Notes: generated from the sequence alone by a model not told the origin. Counted from the stretch's first letter, positions 26,275 through 35,518 are shown. The stretch: 64,000 nt of DNA from JAYOEY01 sp038120295 (GCA_038120295.1 JAYOLL010000005.1:95384-159383); one strand, 5' to 3'. Numbers and translations: made by a program.

Positions 26275-27564
26275 TCACCAGCGCCGTTCGAAACGTTTGC
26301 GCAGGATAACCGCCAGCAGGTTCATCACGATCAGGAAGGCCAGCAGAACAAGAGTCGCCGCCGCAGTACGCTCGACAAAAGCCCTTTCGGGGCTGTCCGC
26401 CCACAGGAATATCTGCACCGGCAGCGCCGTCGCCGGATCGGTGATGCTCCCCGGTATGTCGACGATAAAGGCCACCATGCCGATCATGAGCAAAGGTGCG
26501 GTTTCACCCAGTGCGCGAGCGGCGCCGATGATCGTGCCGGTCAGAATACCCGGCATCGCCAGCGGCAGAACGTGATGCAGGACGACCTGCATCGGCGACG
26601 CGCCGACTCCCAGCGCCGCTTCGCGGATCGATGGCGGCACCGCTCCAAGCGCCGCTCGCCCTGCAATGATGACAGTCGGCAGCGTCATCAGCGCCAGCAC
26701 CATACCGCCGACCAGCGGTGCGGAACGGGGCATGCCGAAGAAATTGAGAAACACGGCGAGACCCAGCAGGCCGAACACGATCGACGGCACCGCAGCCAGG
26801 TTGTTGATGTTGACCTCGATCAGGTCGGTCCAGCGATTCCTCGGCGCGAACTCTTCCAGATAGATCGCAGCAGCGACGCCGAGCGGAAACGACAGGACCA
26901 GGGTCACAGCCATCGCGAGGAGCGAGCCCATCATCGCGCCCCAGATGCCGGCAAGTTCGGGTTCGCGGGAATCGCCGTTGGTAAAAAAGGCGGTATTGAA
27001 GCGCGTTTCGATCTCGCCTGCCTCGCGCAGCGTTTCAACCCACTTCGTCTGTTTGGCGGAAAGACGACCGGTCTGGCCTTTCGGCAATTTCCCCTTGAAA
27101 TACTGATCGACGTCGTCGGATGCCTTCGCCGCGAATGGGACGATCGTTCCGATCATATCCGGCGACGCAGCGACCAGTTTCTGTAGTCTGATGGAAGCAC
27201 CTTCGCTGATCAGCTTGTAAAGGCTGCGCTTGTCGCGTCTCGACCGGACATCCGAAAACTTCTTCGCGAGCGCACGGCGAATGAAAGCGGTGTAGTTTGC
27301 GTCAGCCATCGCTTTTGCATCGGGCTTGCCGTTCGGTGCCAGCTCTTCCGCTGGCAGGGTTATCTCAAGCAGCAGATGCGTCTGCACAAACGCGGACGAC
27401 CCCTTCACGATCATCGAGCCCAGCAACAGAAGAAGAGCCGACACCGCAATTACGATCGAAGTCACTCCAAGCAAGCGAAACCTGCGTTCCGCTGAGTAGC
27501 GTTTACCCTGACGGGCCCTGACCTTTTCGCGGACGGAACGGCTGGAGGCGGTCGATTCAGTCAT
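26275..27564 (-). CDS. pstA: Phosphate ABC transporter permease PstA
   Basis: 429 residues, longer than the E. coli protein (about 296) because of a roughly 170-residue insertion between the first membrane helix and the permease core. This insertion (rich in Lys/Arg, with FIRRALAKKFSDVRSRRDKRS) probably lies in the periplasm. The core carries AAIYLEEFAPRNRWTDLIEVNI and the EAA loop EAALGVGASPMQVVLHHVLP. I chose the ATG at 27564 (MTESTASSRS); it overlaps the pstC stop by eight bases. Long PstA proteins of this type are common in alphaproteobacteria. Confidence 0.92.
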   Translation of the reverse strand: MTESTASSRSVREKVRARQGKRYSAERRFRLLGVTSIVIAVSALLLLLGSMIVKGSSAFVQTHLLLEITLPAEELAPNGKPDAKAMADANYTAFIRRALAKKFSDVRSRRDKRSLYKLISEGASIRLQKLVAASPDMIGTIVPFAAKASDDVDQYFKGKLPKGQTGRLSAKQTKWVETLREAGEIETRFNTAFFTNGDSREPELAGIWGAMMGSLLAMAVTLVLSFPLGVAAAIYLEEFAPRNRWTDLIEVNINNLAAVPSIVFGLLGLAVFLNFFGMPRSAPLVGGMVLALMTLPTVIIAGRAALGAVPPSIREAALGVGASPMQVVLHHVLPLAMPGILTGTIIGAARALGETAPLLMIGMVAFIVDIPGSITDPATALPVQIFLWADSPERAFVERTAAATLVLLAFLIVMNLLAVILRKRFERRW

Positions 27565-28948
27565 AGATTTCCCGGTACTTTCGAACCGTCCTGAGCGCGA
27601 TAACGTTGAGGACCAGTGTGATGCAGAAAAGGGTAAGACCCAGCGCAAACGCAGCCAGTGTCTTGGCGCTCTCGAACTCTTGATCGCCGACCAGCAGGGT
27701 GACGATCTGGACCGTTACGGTCGTTACGGCCTCAAGCGGATTGGCCGTCAGGTTTGCGGCGAGACCTGCGGCCATCACCACGATCATCGTTTCGCCGATC
27801 GCCCGGCTTACGGCGAGAAGGACTCCGCCGACAATGCCGGGAAAGGCCGCCGGTACGATGACACGCTTGACGGTTTCCGACCGCGTTGCCCCCAGGGCAT
27901 AGGACCCGTCGCGCAATGTCTGCGGGACCGCGTTGATAACGTCGTCCGACAGCGAAGAAACGAAGGGTATGATCATGATTCCCATGACCAGCCCGGCCGC
28001 CAGGGCGCTTTCGGAAGCGACATCGAGGCCTATCGATTCGCCCATGGCGCGAACGGCGGGCGCCACCGTCAGAGCGGCGAAGAACCCGTATACGACCGTT
28101 GGAATACCGGCCAGAATCTCGAGGGTCGGTTTGAGGATGTCGCGCACGCGGCGATGGGCGTATTCGGTCAGATAGATCGCAGACATAAGCCCGACCGGCA
28201 CCGCAACGATCATCGCTATGGCTGTAATCAGCAAAGTGCCGGTGAAGAGCGGCACGGCACCGAACGATCCCGCGCTCGCAACCTGATCCGCGCGCAGCGA
28301 CGTTTGCGGGCTCCAGGTCAGGCCGAACAGGAACTCCATGGCAGAGACCTTGGTGAAAAACCGGATCGTTTCGAAAAGAAGCGACAGAACGATTCCGACC
28401 GTCGTCAGGATGGCGACCAGCGAACAGACGATCAGAAAAATACTGAACAACCGTTCGACTGCTGTGCGCGCCCTCATACGAGGCTTGATCCGGGTGCGCG
28501 CCAGCGCCAGCGATGCCGTCGCCGTCGCGGCGATAACGCCCCACAACGCCAGGTCGCTCGTCTCGCGCCACGCGTTCAGCCGTTCGGCAGCGTCCTTGAC
28601 CGCGGCGTCCACCGAGCCGGACGTGATACCGCCATAGGCCTGATTGCGAATGTCGTTCAGCAGCAGACCGAGTCTGTCCGCGGACAGGCTCGCCATGTCG
28701 TCCGGCAGGCTGGCGACGATCAGACGGTCGAGAAAATACTGATCGGCGATCGTCCAGACGGCGAAGACCAGTGCGGCGGGAATACCGGTCCACAGCGCAA
28801 CAAACAGCCCGTAATAGTGCGGGCGGGAATGCAGATCGCGGGCGCGGCCATTGACCAGAACAGTCGCACGCCGGTTGCCGAGATAATTGCCCGCGATGAT
28901 CAGCAGGATCAGCGTCGCGGCAGTGATATATGGCGCGTTTGCGATCAA
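27557..28948 (-). CDS. pstC: Phosphate ABC transporter permease PstC
   Basis: 463 residues. N-terminal extension with helices at about 8-25 and 48-70 and a linker of about 80 residues, then the permease core: VCSLVAILTTVGIVLSL, EFLFGLTWSPQTSL, SAIYLTEYAHRRVRDILKP and the EAA-like loop DGSYALGATRSETVKRVIVP. With PstA it forms the membrane channel for phosphate. Overlaps pstA by eight bases. It is separated from pstS by 132 bases containing a terminator, so its level is set below that of PstS. Confidence 0.93.
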   Translation of the reverse strand: MIANAPYITAATLILLIIAGNYLGNRRATVLVNGRARDLHSRPHYYGLFVALWTGIPAALVFAVWTIADQYFLDRLIVASLPDDMASLSADRLGLLLNDIRNQAYGGITSGSVDAAVKDAAERLNAWRETSDLALWGVIAATATASLALARTRIKPRMRARTAVERLFSIFLIVCSLVAILTTVGIVLSLLFETIRFFTKVSAMEFLFGLTWSPQTSLRADQVASAGSFGAVPLFTGTLLITAIAMIVAVPVGLMSAIYLTEYAHRRVRDILKPTLEILAGIPTVVYGFFAALTVAPAVRAMGESIGLDVASESALAAGLVMGIMIIPFVSSLSDDVINAVPQTLRDGSYALGATRSETVKRVIVPAAFPGIVGGVLLAVSRAIGETMIVVMAAGLAANLTANPLEAVTTVTVQIVTLLVGDQEFESAKTLAAFALGLTLFCITLVLNVIALRTVRKYREIYD

Positions 28949-29034
28949 TTTCCTGGTCCCCTGAACATCGTATTTTTATCCGCGCCTATTAAGGACCGAA
29001 TCGCCGGGAAAAGAAAAACGGTACGGAAAGCGTC

Positions 29035-29070
29035 AAAAAAGATTCCGGCGGGAGGACTCCTCCCGCCGGA
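29035..29070 (-). terminator. Rho-independent terminator between pstS and pstC
   Basis: Perfect 12-bp stem TCCGGCGGGAGG/CCTCCCGCCGGA (29044-29055 with 29059-29070) with a three-base loop, followed on the minus strand by ATC and six T (29035-29040). It lies directly after the pstS stop and should stop most but not necessarily all transcripts before pstC. Confidence 0.92.
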
Positions 29071-29080
29071 TTCGGTTTCG

Positions 29081-30121
29081 TTACATCGAAAGCGGCGAAA
29101 GGTTTATCGCCGCTTCCCGGATTTGTTTTCGGGAAGCTTCCGACAGGGGAATAAGCCCCTTGTCGACGAGATAGCCTTCCGGCCCGTACGCCTTCTCGCT
29201 GGTGAATTCGGCGAGGTATTCCTTGATGCCGGGGATCGTGCCGACATGCGCCTTCTTCACATAGAAGAACAGCGAGCGGGAAATCTTGTACTTGCCAGCC
29301 GAAATTGCCTCAAAGGTCGGCTCGACGCCGTTGACCACCGCACCTTTAACGCTGTCAGAGTTCTGGTCGAGGAAGCTGTAACCGAAGATGCCAAAGGCGT
29401 TCTTGTTGGCGAGCAGTTTTTGAACGATCAGGTTGTCGTTCTCGCCCGCTTCGACAAATGCGCCGTCTTCACGGATGCCGTGGCAGATGGCCTTGTATTT
29501 CTTCTTCTGGCTCTTCGCGATGCCCTTGATCGCCTTGAAGGTCTTGCAGCCGCCTTCCATGGCGAGCTCTACGAACGCATCGCGCGTACCCGACGTCGGG
29601 GGCGGGCCGAGAACCTCGATCTTCGCGTTCGGGAGCGACTTGTCGATGTCGCTCCACATCTTGTAGGGGTTCTCCTTAAGTTCGCTACCATCTTCGTTGG
29701 CTGGCACCTGCTTGGCGAGCGCAAGGAACAGCTGCCGAAGGGTAAGTTTCATCTGCGGGCCATTCTTGGCATTCGCCATTACGATGCCGTCGAACCCGAC
29801 CTTAACCTCGGTGATGTCCTTAACCCCGTTTTTCGCGCACAGCTTGACTTCGGAGGACTTGATCCTGCGGGAGGCATTGGTGATGTCAGGGTAGTTCACC
29901 CCGACGCCCGAGCAGAACAGCTTGAGGCCGCCGCCCGAACCGGTGCTCTCAATCACCGGCGTTTTGAATTTGGTCGTTTTGCCGAAACGCTCCGCAACGG
30001 CGGTCGCGAACGGGAAAACGGTGGACGATCCGACGATGCGGATCTGGTCGCGCGCCTGAGCGGCGCTAGTGACGGCAACCGCAGCGGTCGCGACACCAAT
30101 AACAAAAGCCCTGTTGAGCAT
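29081..30121 (-). CDS. pstS: Phosphate-binding periplasmic protein PstS
   Basis: 346 residues. Signal peptide 1-23 (AFVIGVATAAVAVTSAAQA). The phosphate-binding loops are RIVGSSTVFPFATAVAERFG near the mature N-terminus, ESTGSGGGLKLFCSGVG and GPPPTSGTRDAFVELA. The long-form PstS of alphaproteobacteria has the same architecture. I chose the ATG at 30121, with GAGGGAGAGG just upstream, over one at 30166. It is first after phoR and preceded by a Pho box. The strong terminator behind it favours excess of binding protein over permease. Confidence 0.94.
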   Translation of the reverse strand: MLNRAFVIGVATAAVAVTSAAQARDQIRIVGSSTVFPFATAVAERFGKTTKFKTPVIESTGSGGGLKLFCSGVGVNYPDITNASRRIKSSEVKLCAKNGVKDITEVKVGFDGIVMANAKNGPQMKLTLRQLFLALAKQVPANEDGSELKENPYKMWSDIDKSLPNAKIEVLGPPPTSGTRDAFVELAMEGGCKTFKAIKGIAKSQKKKYKAICHGIREDGAFVEAGENDNLIVQKLLANKNAFGIFGYSFLDQNSDSVKGAVVNGVEPTFEAISAGKYKISRSLFFYVKKAHVGTIPGIKEYLAEFTSEKAYGPEGYLVDKGLIPLSEASRKQIREAAINLSPLSM

Positions 30122-30239
30122 GGATATCCTCTCCCTCGGGCAAAGCCCATTAGAAAAAAGCAGCAACGTCGGGAGCCCCGTGTTTCCGGCGTTCCTGCGT
30201 CGTGCTGCGGTGAACCTAGTGAGCCCCGGTGACTCATAT

Positions 30240-30268
30240 ATTTCAGTTTTGTTGCAGTTTTGTGACGC
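30240..30268 (-). promoter_or_regulatory. Pho box: three heptamers at 11-base spacing upstream of pstS
   Basis: Read on the minus strand: GCGTCAC-AAAA-CTGCAAC-AAAA-CTGAAAT. Three 7-base units separated by 4-base A tracts give the 11-base period of the known PhoB site (consensus CTGTCAT with AT-rich spacers). It lies 119 bases before the pstS start. Confidence 0.7.
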
Positions 30269-30322
30269 CGCCGGCGTTTTCCCGTTTTCGCCTATTTCCG
30301 GGGCAAAACGGGCTAAAAATCA

Positions 30323-31744
30323 TCACGCCGTAGCGGCGGGCGCCTTCTCAGGGGCAGGCTCGGCGGCCCGGGGCAGGTAAACCGTAAAAGTGCTGCCTTT
30401 TCCCGGCGTGCTTTCGATGGATAGCGCTCCACGGTGCCGATTGACGGCGTGCTTGACGATGGCGAGTCCCAGCCCTGTCCCGCCAAGCCGGCGCGATAGC
30501 GCAGCGTCCGTGCGAAAGAAACGTTCGGTCAGGCGCGGTATCAGTTCGGGCTCGATTCCCTCTCCCTCATCTGCAACCGATACGGCGATATAGCCGGACC
30601 GGCCGGTAAGGGACGGGGGCACCCCGACCGTGGCGCGGCGCACAGTCAGGGTGACGCACGACTCGTCCGCCCCGTACTTGATTGCGTTGTCGAGCAGGTT
30701 CTGAAAGACCTTTGTCAGGTCTTCCAGGTCTCCGGGAACGGGCGGGATATCGTCCTGCATGTCGATCTCGACCGACATACCCTGCGCGTTCGCCGCCAGC
30801 GACAGCGTATCGCGCACCTCGCCCAGCAGGATTCCCAGGTCGATGCGGTCCGACGGGACGCTGTGTTCGTTCATTTCGATGCGGGACAGCGAGAGGAGAT
30901 CGTCCACCAGGCGCGCCATGCGTTCCGCCTGGCCTTCCATCACCGTCACGAACTCTTCCTGCGCCTTCGGATCGTTCCGGGCCGGCCCGCGCAGGGTCTG
31001 AAGCCCGCCGAGCAGGACCGATATGGGGGTGCGGAGCTCGTGGCTCGCATTGGCGACGAAATCGGACCGCAACTGCTGCGCCCGTTTCATCTCGGTCAGG
31101 TCGTTGAGCGCGATCGCTGCGGCGATGGGCTGGCTGGGCGAGGATTCGACTCCCGCGATGCGCGCCGAGAAATGGCGCTCGACTGGAACCTGAAAGGAAA
31201 ACTCAACGTCCAGAATGTCTGCCCGTCCCTGGAGGATACTGTCGACCGCGCGCAGAACGTTGGGGTTGCGCAGGACCGAGGCCAGGTCGCGGCCAACCAG
31301 CGAATCGCCGAGCAACGCCCGGGCGGCCATGTTATCGCGCAGGACCACACGGTTTGAATCCAGCATAAGCACTGCATCCGGCAGGTGATCGAGCCCGGAG
31401 GGCTGCGCGGCGCTTTGCCTGGACCTTTGGGAATCTGCCGAATCGGCCAGAGAGCGAATTGCGGTCAGTAACGTTGTCAGGGACCCGGCGAATGCAATAT
31501 CAGGACGCCTCGCAGTCGGATCGTCTGCCAAATTCGCTGCGTAATTGCGCAGGGACTGCGTATCGCGGAGCAGAAACCGGACAACGATCCCGGTTCCGGC
31601 AATTATCAGGAGGCAGCCGATCAGGGCGAATGAAACGGATATCCTGTCCAGAATCGCAAGAAGAACGAAGACAATGACGCCGGGTGCGGAAAACGCCAGC
31701 GTTGGCCGCCATAACCTGCTCAGGTGAATTGCGCTGCCTTTCAT
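30323..31744 (-). CDS. phoR: Phosphate regulon sensor histidine kinase PhoR
   Basis: 473 residues. Two membrane helices near residues 15-35 and 37-55, a PAS-like domain at about 115-215 (LPDAVLMLDSNRVVLRDN), the HisKA helix with catalytic His in FVANASHELRTPISVLLGG (about 230), and HATPase motifs N box DNAIKYGADE, G1 VADEGEGI and G2 LGGTGLGLAIVK. It phosphorylates PhoB when phosphate is low, controlled by PstSCAB-PhoU. It is first of the locus phoR-pstS-pstC-pstA-pstB-phoU-phoB, with 201 bases before pstS, where the Pho box lies. Confidence 0.93.
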   Translation of the reverse strand: MKGSAIHLSRLWRPTLAFSAPGVIVFVLLAILDRISVSFALIGCLLIIAGTGIVVRFLLRDTQSLRNYAANLADDPTARRPDIAFAGSLTTLLTAIRSLADSADSQRSRQSAAQPSGLDHLPDAVLMLDSNRVVLRDNMAARALLGDSLVGRDLASVLRNPNVLRAVDSILQGRADILDVEFSFQVPVERHFSARIAGVESSPSQPIAAAIALNDLTEMKRAQQLRSDFVANASHELRTPISVLLGGLQTLRGPARNDPKAQEEFVTVMEGQAERMARLVDDLLSLSRIEMNEHSVPSDRIDLGILLGEVRDTLSLAANAQGMSVEIDMQDDIPPVPGDLEDLTKVFQNLLDNAIKYGADESCVTLTVRRATVGVPPSLTGRSGYIAVSVADEGEGIEPELIPRLTERFFRTDAALSRRLGGTGLGLAIVKHAVNRHRGALSIESTPGKGSTFTVYLPRAAEPAPEKAPAATA

Positions 31745-32328
31745 CGTCGCCCGACATCATCGCGGCAGGATGCCGCCCGTGCCCGTTCAACCTGCTCATA
31801 CTTGCCCGAACGCCGAGCGCGCCGCAAGAATCGATTTGGGGAACGACAAAAATTACCGACAGGAATATCGGGCGCTGTCGGTGGGCTATCGGTCGGCGTA
31901 CCCGACCCGGCGCGTCAGGCCGGTCTCGTGATGCAGGATCATGACCGTGTGCACGAATGGTGGGCGCGGCAACCAGTGAAGTTTCATGAGATTTCCTTCA
32001 GTTCCTGTTTCTCAGTTCCTGTTTCGGGGAGATTTGCCTGCCATCTCTGCGCGGCCTGGTTGGTTCGCAGGACGCCAGGCGCGGCCCTGAAAGGCCGCAC
32101 GACGGAAGATTGCCGCCTATGCAGTTTCCGCTGAAATTGCTCTTTGGTAATTGGAAATTGCGGGGTACTGTTTTCGCCAAGCCAGTAAAAAAATCCGTCC
32201 AGATCCACAGCATGGACTTAGTGGCTGAACGAACGGATAGGCATACGGCCTGACGCAATCGACGTCGGGCCCTTAACGGGCGAAGCGTCCTGATATGTCG
32301 GGATTGCGGCTCAAAACAGGAGGGAGCA
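31745..32328. other. 584-base intergenic region
   Basis: Lies between the phoR start and the tctC start, so it must hold both promoters. I find a 14-base tandem duplication (31998-32025) and no convincing gene. A 74-codon frame on the minus strand (31984-32208) has no ribosome site or recognisable motif. Confidence 0.6.
31998..32025. repeat. Perfect 14-base tandem duplication
   Basis: TCAGTTCCTGTTTC occurs at 31998-32011 and immediately again at 32012-32025. It looks like a recent slippage event in noncoding DNA. Confidence 0.95.
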
Positions 32329-33429
32329 GTGATTTCTTCGAGTCTTTTCAGTACAGGTAAAATTCTTTCGGTCGGCGCAGGCGTAGCGGTTGCCTTGGGG
32401 CTTGCCTCTGCACCCGCTTCGGCCCAGTTCTACAAGGGCAAAACGCTCAACGTGCTGATCAATTACGGCGCAGGCGGCAACACCGACGTTCAGGCCCGTT
32501 CGGTTCTTCGCTTCATGGAGAATTATATCCCCGGCAAACCGCGGATCGTGGTTCGCAACATGCCCGGCGCCGGCGGCGTCGTGGCGACTAACTACATTGT
32601 CAGCGCGGCCAAGAAGGACGGTTCCGTGATGGGCGTGTTCACCATCGCGGCGATGGCCGAACTGACCCAGTCCAAGGAGATGAAGGTCAGCCACAAGGAT
32701 CTGATTTTCCTTGGCGCCGTCGGCCAGCAGCAGATCTCGCACATCCGCAAGGACATGCTGCCGGGCGGCATCAAGAACGCCAACGATTTCCTGAAGGTGA
32801 CAAAGGTCTTCAAGACCGCCGGCCACGCGCCGACCAGCTCGAAGGACGTGTCGATCCGGCTGACGCTCAGACTGCTCGGCATCAAGCATGAGCATGTGAC
32901 CGGCTTCAAGGGAGCGAACTCGATCCGCCGCGCGATCCTGCAGAACGGGATCCAGTACACGGAGGATTCGCTGACCGGATACTACAATGGCGTCGTGCCG
33001 CTGTTGATCAAGGAAGGCGTTTCGGTCCCGCTCTGGCATGTCGGCGAGCCGACCAAGGGCGGCGGGCTGAAACACGCCGATACGGTGTCCAAGGATATCC
33101 CCACCTTCCTCGACGTCTATCAGGCGAAGTTCGGCAAGGGCAAAATGCCGCCGGCCGATGCCTGGGGGACCTATCTGAAGCTCGCCCAGATGCGCCAGGT
33201 TCTGCGCGTTCTGGTCATTCCGAAGGGTGCGCCGAAAGCGGCGGTGGACGATCTGCGCGCAGCGTGGTGGAAGACCACCAAGGATGCGGGCTATCTCGCC
33301 GAATACAAGAAGCAGAATGCGAGCGATCTCGTGCCGCTGAACGGACAGGACACCCAGGACGTCGTCAACGACCTGCTGGACGTTAAACCTTCGGTTCAGA
33401 AGTACATGCAAACGCTCGTCGTCCGCTAG
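32329..33429 (+). CDS. tctC: Tripartite tricarboxylate transporter substrate-binding protein (TctC/Bug)
   Basis: 366 residues, GTG start at 32329 backed by AGGAGGGAG. Signal peptide of about 34 residues (VGAGVAVALGLASAPASAQ). Family motifs: FYKGKTLNVLINYGAGGNTDVQAR, RIVVRNMPGAGGVVATNYI and, later, the weakly conserved lobe 2. It delivers a carboxylate to the TctAB permease in the periplasm. It is longer than typical Bug proteins (about 320) and carries the divergent GGNTDVQAR rather than the usual GGxxDxxAR; ligand unknown. First of an operon with tctA-tctB. Confidence 0.88.
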   Translation: MISSSLFSTGKILSVGAGVAVALGLASAPASAQFYKGKTLNVLINYGAGGNTDVQARSVLRFMENYIPGKPRIVVRNMPGAGGVVATNYIVSAAKKDGSVMGVFTIAAMAELTQSKEMKVSHKDLIFLGAVGQQQISHIRKDMLPGGIKNANDFLKVTKVFKTAGHAPTSSKDVSIRLTLRLLGIKHEHVTGFKGANSIRRAILQNGIQYTEDSLTGYYNGVVPLLIKEGVSVPLWHVGEPTKGGGLKHADTVSKDIPTFLDVYQAKFGKGKMPPADAWGTYLKLAQMRQVLRVLVIPKGAPKAAVDDLRAAWWKTTKDAGYLAEYKKQNASDLVPLNGQDTQDVVNDLLDVKPSVQKYMQTLVVR

Positions 33430-33460
33430 GCGGGACGGCGTTGTTTGACGTTTAAGGCGG

Positions 33461-33491
33461 CGACCGGAATGCCCTTGCGGCATTCCGGTCG
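33461..33491 (+). promoter_or_regulatory. Intercistronic hairpin between tctC and tctAB
   Basis: Perfect 13-bp stem CGACCGGAATGCC/GGCATTCCGGTCG (33461-33473 with 33479-33491), five-base loop, no T run after it. It sits at the boundary where the binding protein must be made in excess; it likely stabilises the tctC mRNA end or attenuates. Confidence 0.8.
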
Positions 33492-33509
33492 GGCCGATCG
33501 GGACAAACC

Positions 33510-35471
33510 ATGTTCGATGCAGCGATAGACGGGCTGCTGCTGGTCATTCAATGGCCGGCAATGGGCTATCTGGTCCTGGGCGTTCTCCTGGGAATGTTTT
33601 TCGGCGCGGTGCCGGGTCTTTCCGGCCTGGTCGGCATGGCGATCCTGCTGCCGTTCACTTTCGGACTCGGCCCCGGAGAAGCGTTCGCCTTCCTGCTCGG
33701 CATGTATGCCGTGACTACGACGGCCGATACGCTGGCATCGGTTCTGCTCGGTGTGCCAGGGACGGCGGCGAGTCAGGCGACGATTCTCGACGGTTATCCT
33801 CTGGCGCAGCGCGGAGAGGCATCGCGGGCGCTGGGCGCGGCCTATACGGTGTCCATGATCGGCGGCGTTCTGGGCGCAGTGTTTCTGGCGCTCTCCATCC
33901 CCATCGTAAAGCCTCTGATTCTTTCCTTCGCCGAGCCGGAATTCTTCATGCTGGCGGTCCTTGGCCTGACCATGGTCGGGTCGCTTTCCGGGGGTTCCAT
34001 TTACAAGGGCCTTGCCTCGGCCTGCCTCGGCCTGCTGCTCGCCATGATCGGCTATTCGGCGTTCGGCAGCGTTGCGCGCTATACTTTCGAAGCGAACTAT
34101 CTGCTCGACGGGCTGCCGCTGGTTCCGGTGGTGCTTGGCCTGTTCGCCTTGCCTGAAATGATTGACCTGGCGAGCCGCCGTGGCGCCTCGATCAGCCGGG
34201 TAGACACCGCCGGATCCAGCATGCTGGATGGCGTCAAGGATGCCTTCAGGCATTGGGGGCTCGGCCTCCGCTGCACCGCGCTCGGCGTCTATGTCGGCAT
34301 GCTGCCCGGGCTCGGCGGGTCCCTGGTCGACTGGGTCGCCTACGGCCACGCCGTGCAATCGGCCAAGGACAAGTCGCAGTTCGGCAAGGGCGATATACGC
34401 GGCGTTATCGCGCCGGAAGCCGCCAACAACGCCATGAAGGGCGGCGCCCTGCTTCCCACCATCGCGTTCGCAATTCCGGGCAGCGCCTCGATGGCGATCC
34501 TGCTCAGCGCCTTTCTCATCCAGGGGCTGGAACCTGGCCCTGCGCTTCTGACCGACAAGCTCAATATCAGCTTCAGCCTGGTCTGGACGCTGGCGATCGC
34601 CAACATTCTCGGCGCCGCGTTGCTCATGGCGTGGGGCAAGCAGGTCGCAAAGATCACCTTCCTGCCCGGTCATTTTCTGGTCCCGGCGATCATGCTCTTC
34701 GTCTTCATGGGGGCCTGGATCGGCAACGGCGCTTTCGGAGACTGGATCTCGTTGCTGGTGTTCGGCCTGATCGGCTGGATCATGAAGCTTAGCGGCTGGT
34801 CGCGGCCGCCAATGGTGCTCGGCTTCATCCTCGGCATCATCATGGAGAACGGCCTGCATATCGGTTCGCAGACCTATGGGTGGGGTTTTCTGTCGCGTCC
34901 GATCGTCGTCGTGATCATCCTGCTGATTGCCGTGACGATGGTCGCGGCCTGGCGGCGCAATGCAAAGAACCGCAAGGCGGGCGACGTCAAGGAGGTCGGC
35001 GATTCAGTGGACGCCCGAAATCCGGCCATCGCATTGCCGTTCGATATCTTGCTGCTCGTCGTGTTTGCCGGCGCGACAATCCTCGCCTTCGGATGGACGC
35101 CGGCCGCCCGTTTCATGCCGCTGATCGCCACCGTGCCCGCGCTGTGCTTCATGATCTTCGTCATCCTTCGCGATCTTCGCGATCTCCGGGCGGTCCGCGA
35201 AGCGTCAGCGTCGGTCGACGGCGACGGCACATTACGCCGCGGCGCGTATTTCTACATCTGGATGGTCGCGATCCCGCTGGTCACGCTGGCGACGGGTCAG
35301 TACATGGCGCTGCTCGCCTTCGTCGCGCTCTATCTGCGCCTGTGGGCTGGGGTCGCGTGGTGGCTGACCGGCGTTTACACGCTAGCATCGGCGGTTATGC
35401 TCTACGTGCTGTTCAACCTGGTCGTTCCGGTCATGTGGCACGAATCGCCATTTTTCTCGCTTTTTAACTGA
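33510..35471 (+). CDS. Tripartite tricarboxylate transporter permease, TctA-TctB fusion
   Basis: 653 residues. Residues 1 to about 490 are a TctA permease: YLVLGVLLGMFFGAVPGLSG, LLGVPGTAASQATILDGYPLAQRG and AVLGLTMVGSLSGGS are family signatures, with about twelve helices. Residues about 510-653 contain four further helices matching the small TctB subunit (FDILLLVVFAGATILAFGW then VTLATGQYMALLAFVALYL). The hydrophilic link RRNAKNRKAGDVKEVGDSVDARN joins them, so TctA and TctB are one protein. Together with TctC it imports a carboxylate using the ion gradient. The substrate is unknown. Confidence 0.85.
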   Translation: MFDAAIDGLLLVIQWPAMGYLVLGVLLGMFFGAVPGLSGLVGMAILLPFTFGLGPGEAFAFLLGMYAVTTTADTLASVLLGVPGTAASQATILDGYPLAQRGEASRALGAAYTVSMIGGVLGAVFLALSIPIVKPLILSFAEPEFFMLAVLGLTMVGSLSGGSIYKGLASACLGLLLAMIGYSAFGSVARYTFEANYLLDGLPLVPVVLGLFALPEMIDLASRRGASISRVDTAGSSMLDGVKDAFRHWGLGLRCTALGVYVGMLPGLGGSLVDWVAYGHAVQSAKDKSQFGKGDIRGVIAPEAANNAMKGGALLPTIAFAIPGSASMAILLSAFLIQGLEPGPALLTDKLNISFSLVWTLAIANILGAALLMAWGKQVAKITFLPGHFLVPAIMLFVFMGAWIGNGAFGDWISLLVFGLIGWIMKLSGWSRPPMVLGFILGIIMENGLHIGSQTYGWGFLSRPIVVVIILLIAVTMVAAWRRNAKNRKAGDVKEVGDSVDARNPAIALPFDILLLVVFAGATILAFGWTPAARFMPLIATVPALCFMIFVILRDLRDLRAVREASASVDGDGTLRRGAYFYIWMVAIPLVTLATGQYMALLAFVALYLRLWAGVAWWLTGVYTLASAVMLYVLFNLVVPVMWHESPFFSLFN

Positions 35472-35487
35472 CCGGGTTCAACCGAAC

Positions 35488-35518
35488 CGCAGGCGTCGGT
35501 AGCGGCCCTGCGATTTTT
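35488..35518 (+). terminator. Possible terminator after tctAB
   Basis: CGCAGG (35488-35493) can pair with CCTGCG (35507-35512) around a 13-base loop and is followed by A and five T. The stem is only six bp. Confidence 0.4.

Noticed and set aside
27680..30232. 850-codon open frame on the plus strand opposite pstC and pstS
   Set aside because: It runs antisense to strongly recognised pst genes; its translation is Arg/Asp/Gly-rich without any family motif and follows from the GC-rich codon use of the real genes.
31932..31942. Minus-strand TGATCC in the phoR-tctC gap
   Set aside because: At 18 bases the next hexamer is TGACGC, not starting with TA, so it does not fit the promoter pattern.
31984..32208. 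74-codon minus-strand ORF in the phoR-tctC gap
   Set aside because: No ribosome site, no motif, and a slippage duplication lies at its 3' end; not supported as a gene.
33426..34859. 477-codon open frame on the minus strand opposite tctA
   Set aside because: Charged low-complexity translation with no motif, antisense to an unmistakable transporter; a shadow of GC-rich coding DNA.
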